Assembly: GCA_045537045.1 (NCBI GenBank)
Contig: JAZSOS010000013.1
Coordinates: forward strand, 1 to 24,494
Origin: SIG480 sp045537045
Lineage (GTDB): Bacteria; Bacillota; Clostridia; Oscillospirales; JAAYXM01
DNA length: 24,494 bases
Direction: 5' to 3'
The notes beneath the pieces were generated by a model that was given only the letters and a program-made list of their open reading frames with translations, made no database searches and was not told the DNA's origin. Both the position numbers and the translations under genes were made by a program. Numbering within the stretch: the stretch's first letter is position 1; every line of letters starts with the position of its first letter. Below, piece by piece: positions 22,589 to 24,494 of the stretch.

Positions 22589-23602
22589 ATGAAACTTTCT
22601 CTTTCACAGATTAAAGAAATAACTTTGGGGGCTGAAAGGATTTTTGAAAAAAACGGAGCTGTTTGCTTTTCTCGTTTCACTGAGCGTGAAGAAGCTATTT
22701 ACTCCGCAGAAGAGGGAAAACGTCTACGCGCCGTTTCCACTCCGGGAATAAGACTTGAGTTTAAAACAGATGCAGAAAAGTTAAACCTCGGCATCAGGGT
22801 GGAAGAGCGCGCACGCCCATATTTTTCCGTTGAGGTGTTTGTGGATGAGAATTATATCGGCGAGATAAAAAACTATCCGGATGACCTTCCAAACGGCAGA
22901 TATCCAGCAGACGATTTTCCGGGCGGCGAGTTTGAAAAGAGCTTTCTGCTCGGTAGCGGAGAAAAACACGTCAGAATAATTCTTCCGGGAACCGTAAAGC
23001 TTGAAATAAGCTCGGTTGAGCTTTCCGGTGCAAGCTATGTTACGCCTGTGCGTTATGACAAGAAAATCCTCATTTACGGAGATTCAATCACTCAGGGGTT
23101 TGATGCGCTTTCTCCGTCAAGGGTATACTCTGTAAGACTGTGTGATTATCTCGGCGCAGAGGGAGTAAACAAAGCTGTGGGCGGCGCGGTGTATAATCCG
23201 GAGCTTCCCGCGGCAGAGACCTATGACGGGGTTGATTACATCATCGGGGCATACGGTATAAATAACTGGCTGCTTAATCAGAAAAAGGAAGAATTGGTTG
23301 AAGACTGTCGCCTTTTCTGGGAAGAAATATGCCGTAAGTACCCGTCTGCAAAGAAAATCCTAATAACGCCGATATGGATAAGAATATGGGAAGATGAAAA
23401 GATGATGGGCGATGCATCAAAACTTCACAAGCTTATGGAAGGTGCAGTTTCCGATCTTCCCGGTATAACGATAATAAACGGGTGGGAGCTTGTGCCTTTT
23501 GATAAAAATCTTTACGGCGACGAAACAACCCATCCGAACAGCCTCGGTTTTGATAAATACTTTGAAAATCTTATAGCAAAGCTTGGAGTGGACCGGGCAT
23601 AA
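22589..23602 (+). CDS. Two-domain SGNH/GDSL hydrolase, probable carbohydrate esterase
   Basis: This 337-residue protein has no signal peptide. Residues about 35-145 form a beta-sandwich (LRAVSTPGIRLEFKTDAEKLNLGIRV ... VKLEISSVELSGA), and residues 157-337 are an SGNH hydrolase, an arrangement like CE2-type acetylesterases. Blocks seen: IYGDSITQGF with nucleophile Ser166, the glycine block AVGGAVY, YGINNW with its asparagine, and DETTHPNSLGF with His315. The last block is odd: families usually show Asp-x-x-His, whereas here Glu312 holds that position and Asp311 is one residue further away. The likely role is removing acetyl groups from imported oligosaccharides. GGAGG precedes ATG 22589 closely, 34 bases after the epimerase gene. 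It is the last gene of the locus, before a strong terminator. Confidence 0.82.
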   Translation: MKLSLSQIKEITLGAERIFEKNGAVCFSRFTEREEAIYSAEEGKRLRAVSTPGIRLEFKTDAEKLNLGIRVEERARPYFSVEVFVDENYIGEIKNYPDDLPNGRYPADDFPGGEFEKSFLLGSGEKHVRIILPGTVKLEISSVELSGASYVTPVRYDKKILIYGDSITQGFDALSPSRVYSVRLCDYLGAEGVNKAVGGAVYNPELPAAETYDGVDYIIGAYGINNWLLNQKKEELVEDCRLFWEEICRKYPSAKKILITPIWIRIWEDEKMMGDASKLHKLMEGAVSDLPGITIINGWELVPFDKNLYGDETTHPNSLGFDKYFENLIAKLGVDRA

Positions 23603-23630
23603 ATCAAAATAAAAGAATAACGGCTTTGTG

Positions 23631-23680
23631 AAAAAAGAAACGGGTTTTGAGGTTAAAGCCTCAAGTCCCGCTTCTTTTTT
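23631..23680 (+). terminator. Strong intrinsic terminator ending the locus
   Basis: The left arm 23631-23652 (A-tract, GAAACGGG, then TTTTGAGG) pairs with the right arm 23659-23680 (CCTCAAGTCCCGCTTC plus T6) around TTAAAG, with only two or three mismatch or wobble positions. The A-run and T-run on the two sides make it effective in both directions. Confidence 0.9.
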
Positions 23681-23744
23681 GTGCAAAAAATGTAGAAATA
23701 GGAAGAAATATGCAAATTCACATAAAATTTTGGAGGTGGAGGAA

Positions 23745-23828
23745 ATGCAGACGATAGATGAAGAAACAGTGTGCAAACCGTTATACAAAAGAAATATAAA
23801 TTGGCGTGGCGTATCCGTCCGCGTATAG
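23745..23828 (+). CDS. 27-residue small ORF
   Basis: ATG 23745 follows a strong purine-rich ribosome site (GGAGGTGGAGGAA) and encodes MQTIDEETVCKPLYKRNINW, then RGVSVRV and TAG. A strong terminator ends any transcript 60 bases later, so this would be a short mini-gene. The product is unrecognised. The ribosome site and terminator support expression, but the ORF could be the vestige of a larger gene. Confidence 0.35.
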   Translation: MQTIDEETVCKPLYKRNINWRGVSVRV

Positions 23829-23889
23829 GTTTTTCGCTGCTATTGTGCGGCGGATAGCCGTGCGGTAGGAGTGGGGACACTCTGACCGT

Positions 23890-23937
23890 ACAGCCAAAGT
23901 AAACTCTTATGGAGTTGCTTTTGGCTGTTTTCTTTTA
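23890..23937 (+). terminator. Intrinsic terminator downstream of the 27-codon ORF
   Basis: ACAGCCAAA (23890-23898) pairs with TTTGGCTGT (23920-23928). An inner stem AACTC (23902-23906) pairs with GAGTT (23912-23916). A T-rich TTTTCTTTTAG tract follows directly. Confidence 0.85.
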
Positions 23938-24017
23938 GTCAAAATTGAATATCATTGCCGCTCCCCTCCTCTTTCAATTGGAATTTTAAAAAATTCTGAT
24001 TGAAAGGACGGAAGGTA

Positions 24018-24449
24018 ATGAAAAAAATAAGATTAAAAGACGAATACCCGTGGCTTTCAGGTGATGAATACATAGAGATAACCGATGAAATAGCGGAGGT
24101 GTTCGCATAATTTAACCGCAATGAGAAAAATCATACAGAGAAATTGAGGTATCACAGAGCATTTTATTCACTTGATGCTGATAACGGAATAGAAAAAAGT
24201 ATTTTATTTGTATCAGCATCACCTCAAGAACTTTATGAGCGAAAGGTAACGCAGGAAGAGCTTTATCATGCAATAAATCAGCTACCCGAAAAACAAGCCA
24301 AACGCATTTATGCCCACTTTTTTCAGGATATGACAATGACTCAAATCGGACGCATTGAAGGTGTAAGTAAAATGGCGATAAGCAAGTCTATAGAGTCAGG
24401 GCTAAGAAAAATTGAAGAAATTTTGAAAATGGGGTTTACAAAAGGCTGA
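24018..24449 (+). pseudogene. Sigma-70 region-4-like regulator of an integrative element, interrupted by an in-frame TAA
   Basis: ATG 24018 (ribosome site GGAAGG) opens KKIRLKDEYPWLSGDEYIEI, then TDEIAEVFA and TAA at 24108-24110. The same frame resumes at once with FNRNEKNHTEKLRYHRAFYSLDADNGIEKSILF and runs to 24449. The combined 143-codon frame matches small sigma-70-like proteins common on Clostridia integrative elements, with PEKQAKRIYAHFFQDMTMTQIGRIEGVSKMAISKSIESGLRKIEE as the region-4-type helix-turn-helix. The amino acid usually after EVFA in such proteins is acidic, so a GAA-to-TAA change would explain the stop. The C-terminal part could restart at TTG 24144, but no good ribosome site precedes it. 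It is probably a recent pseudogene; a sequencing error or readthrough are the alternatives. Confidence 0.75.
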
Positions 24450-24462
24450 TTTTTCTGGTTAC

Positions 24463-24481
24463 TTATGAAAGGGTTTCATAA
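24463..24481 (+). repeat. Short perfect hairpin at the window end
   Basis: TTATGAAA (24463-24470) pairs with TTTCATAA (24474-24481) around GGG, 14 bases after the stop of the sigma-like frame. It may be a weak terminator or a processing hairpin. The window ends too soon to judge. Confidence 0.45.
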
Positions 24482-24494
24482 CCCCTTCCCCAAT

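Larger units (their letters stand above)
23681..24017. other. Intergenic region between the locus terminator and the interrupted sigma-like gene
   Basis: It contains a 27-codon ORF (23745-23828), a GC-rich stretch (about 23815-23885) and a strong terminator (23890-23937). An A/T-rich stretch with TTTCAATTGGAATTTTAAAAAATTC then precedes the ribosome site GGAAGG of the next gene. No tRNA or att-like direct repeat of the left flank was found by eye. Confidence 0.4.

Noticed and set aside
21763..22680. 305-codon minus-strand ORF opposite the second epimerase
   Set aside because: It is antisense to a confident gene with intact motifs and has no recognisable domain or start signal.
1..24494. CRISPR array, tRNA or rRNA genes
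   Set aside because: No regularly spaced repeats, no tRNA-like TPsiC-arm sequence with cloverleaf, and no rRNA-like stretch were recognised on either strand by eye.

Overview
The window looks like chromosomal DNA of an anaerobic, gut-type Clostridia (low-GC Gram-positive). Evidence for this is the strong AGGAGG-type ribosome binding sites, a LacI-family regulator, an LplA/YtcQ-type lipoprotein, S-layer homology (SLH) anchoring and Firmicutes-style mobile-element genes. No tRNA, rRNA or CRISPR array was seen. Family assignments come from reading protein motifs by eye; no database search was possible.

Layout. (1) 1-1630 is mobile-element debris: a sliding-clamp-like gene with a tiny upstream ORF, a MoxR-type AAA+ ATPase gene that stops just after its Walker A motif, the C-terminal tail of an IS256-family transposase, and a nested 85-nt palindrome. 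(2) 1634-5379 is a divergent regulatory unit. A LacI-family gene reads leftward; an alpha/alpha-toroid protein and a class III aminotransferase read rightward. Both promoters are near-consensus, and each is accompanied by a LacI-type palindrome. (3) 5702-9198 encodes cytoplasmic sugar enzymes: a sugar-phosphate isomerase/epimerase-like TIM barrel, an uncharacterised glycosidase-like TIM barrel and a Gfo/Idh/MocA dehydrogenase. (4) A decayed insertion-sequence remnant lies reversed at about 9210-9345. (5) 9472-21666 encodes the cell-surface apparatus: an orphan solute-binding lipoprotein, an 839-residue secreted multi-domain protein, and a 2662-residue SLH-anchored protein with a heparinase II/III-like core. 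(6) 21721-23602 encodes a second isomerase/epimerase and a two-domain SGNH hydrolase, closed by a strong terminator. (7) 23681-24494 returns to mobile-element-type sequence: a 27-codon ORF, a second strong terminator, and a sigma-70 region-4-like gene interrupted by an in-frame TAA.

Working model (inference): the 2.6-23.6 kb part is a polysaccharide-utilisation locus. A wall-bound polysaccharide lyase cleaves an acidic, probably uronic-acid-containing glycan at the surface. The aldouronate-type binding protein captures the fragments, although no permease is present here. Cytoplasmic glycosidase-like, esterase, dehydrogenase and isomerase enzymes then process the sugars. The toroid/aminotransferase operon is under its own LacI-type control and has no obvious place in a known uronate pathway; it is the least explained part. 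Element-like sequence on both sides suggests the locus may be cargo in, or a neighbour of, an integrative element.
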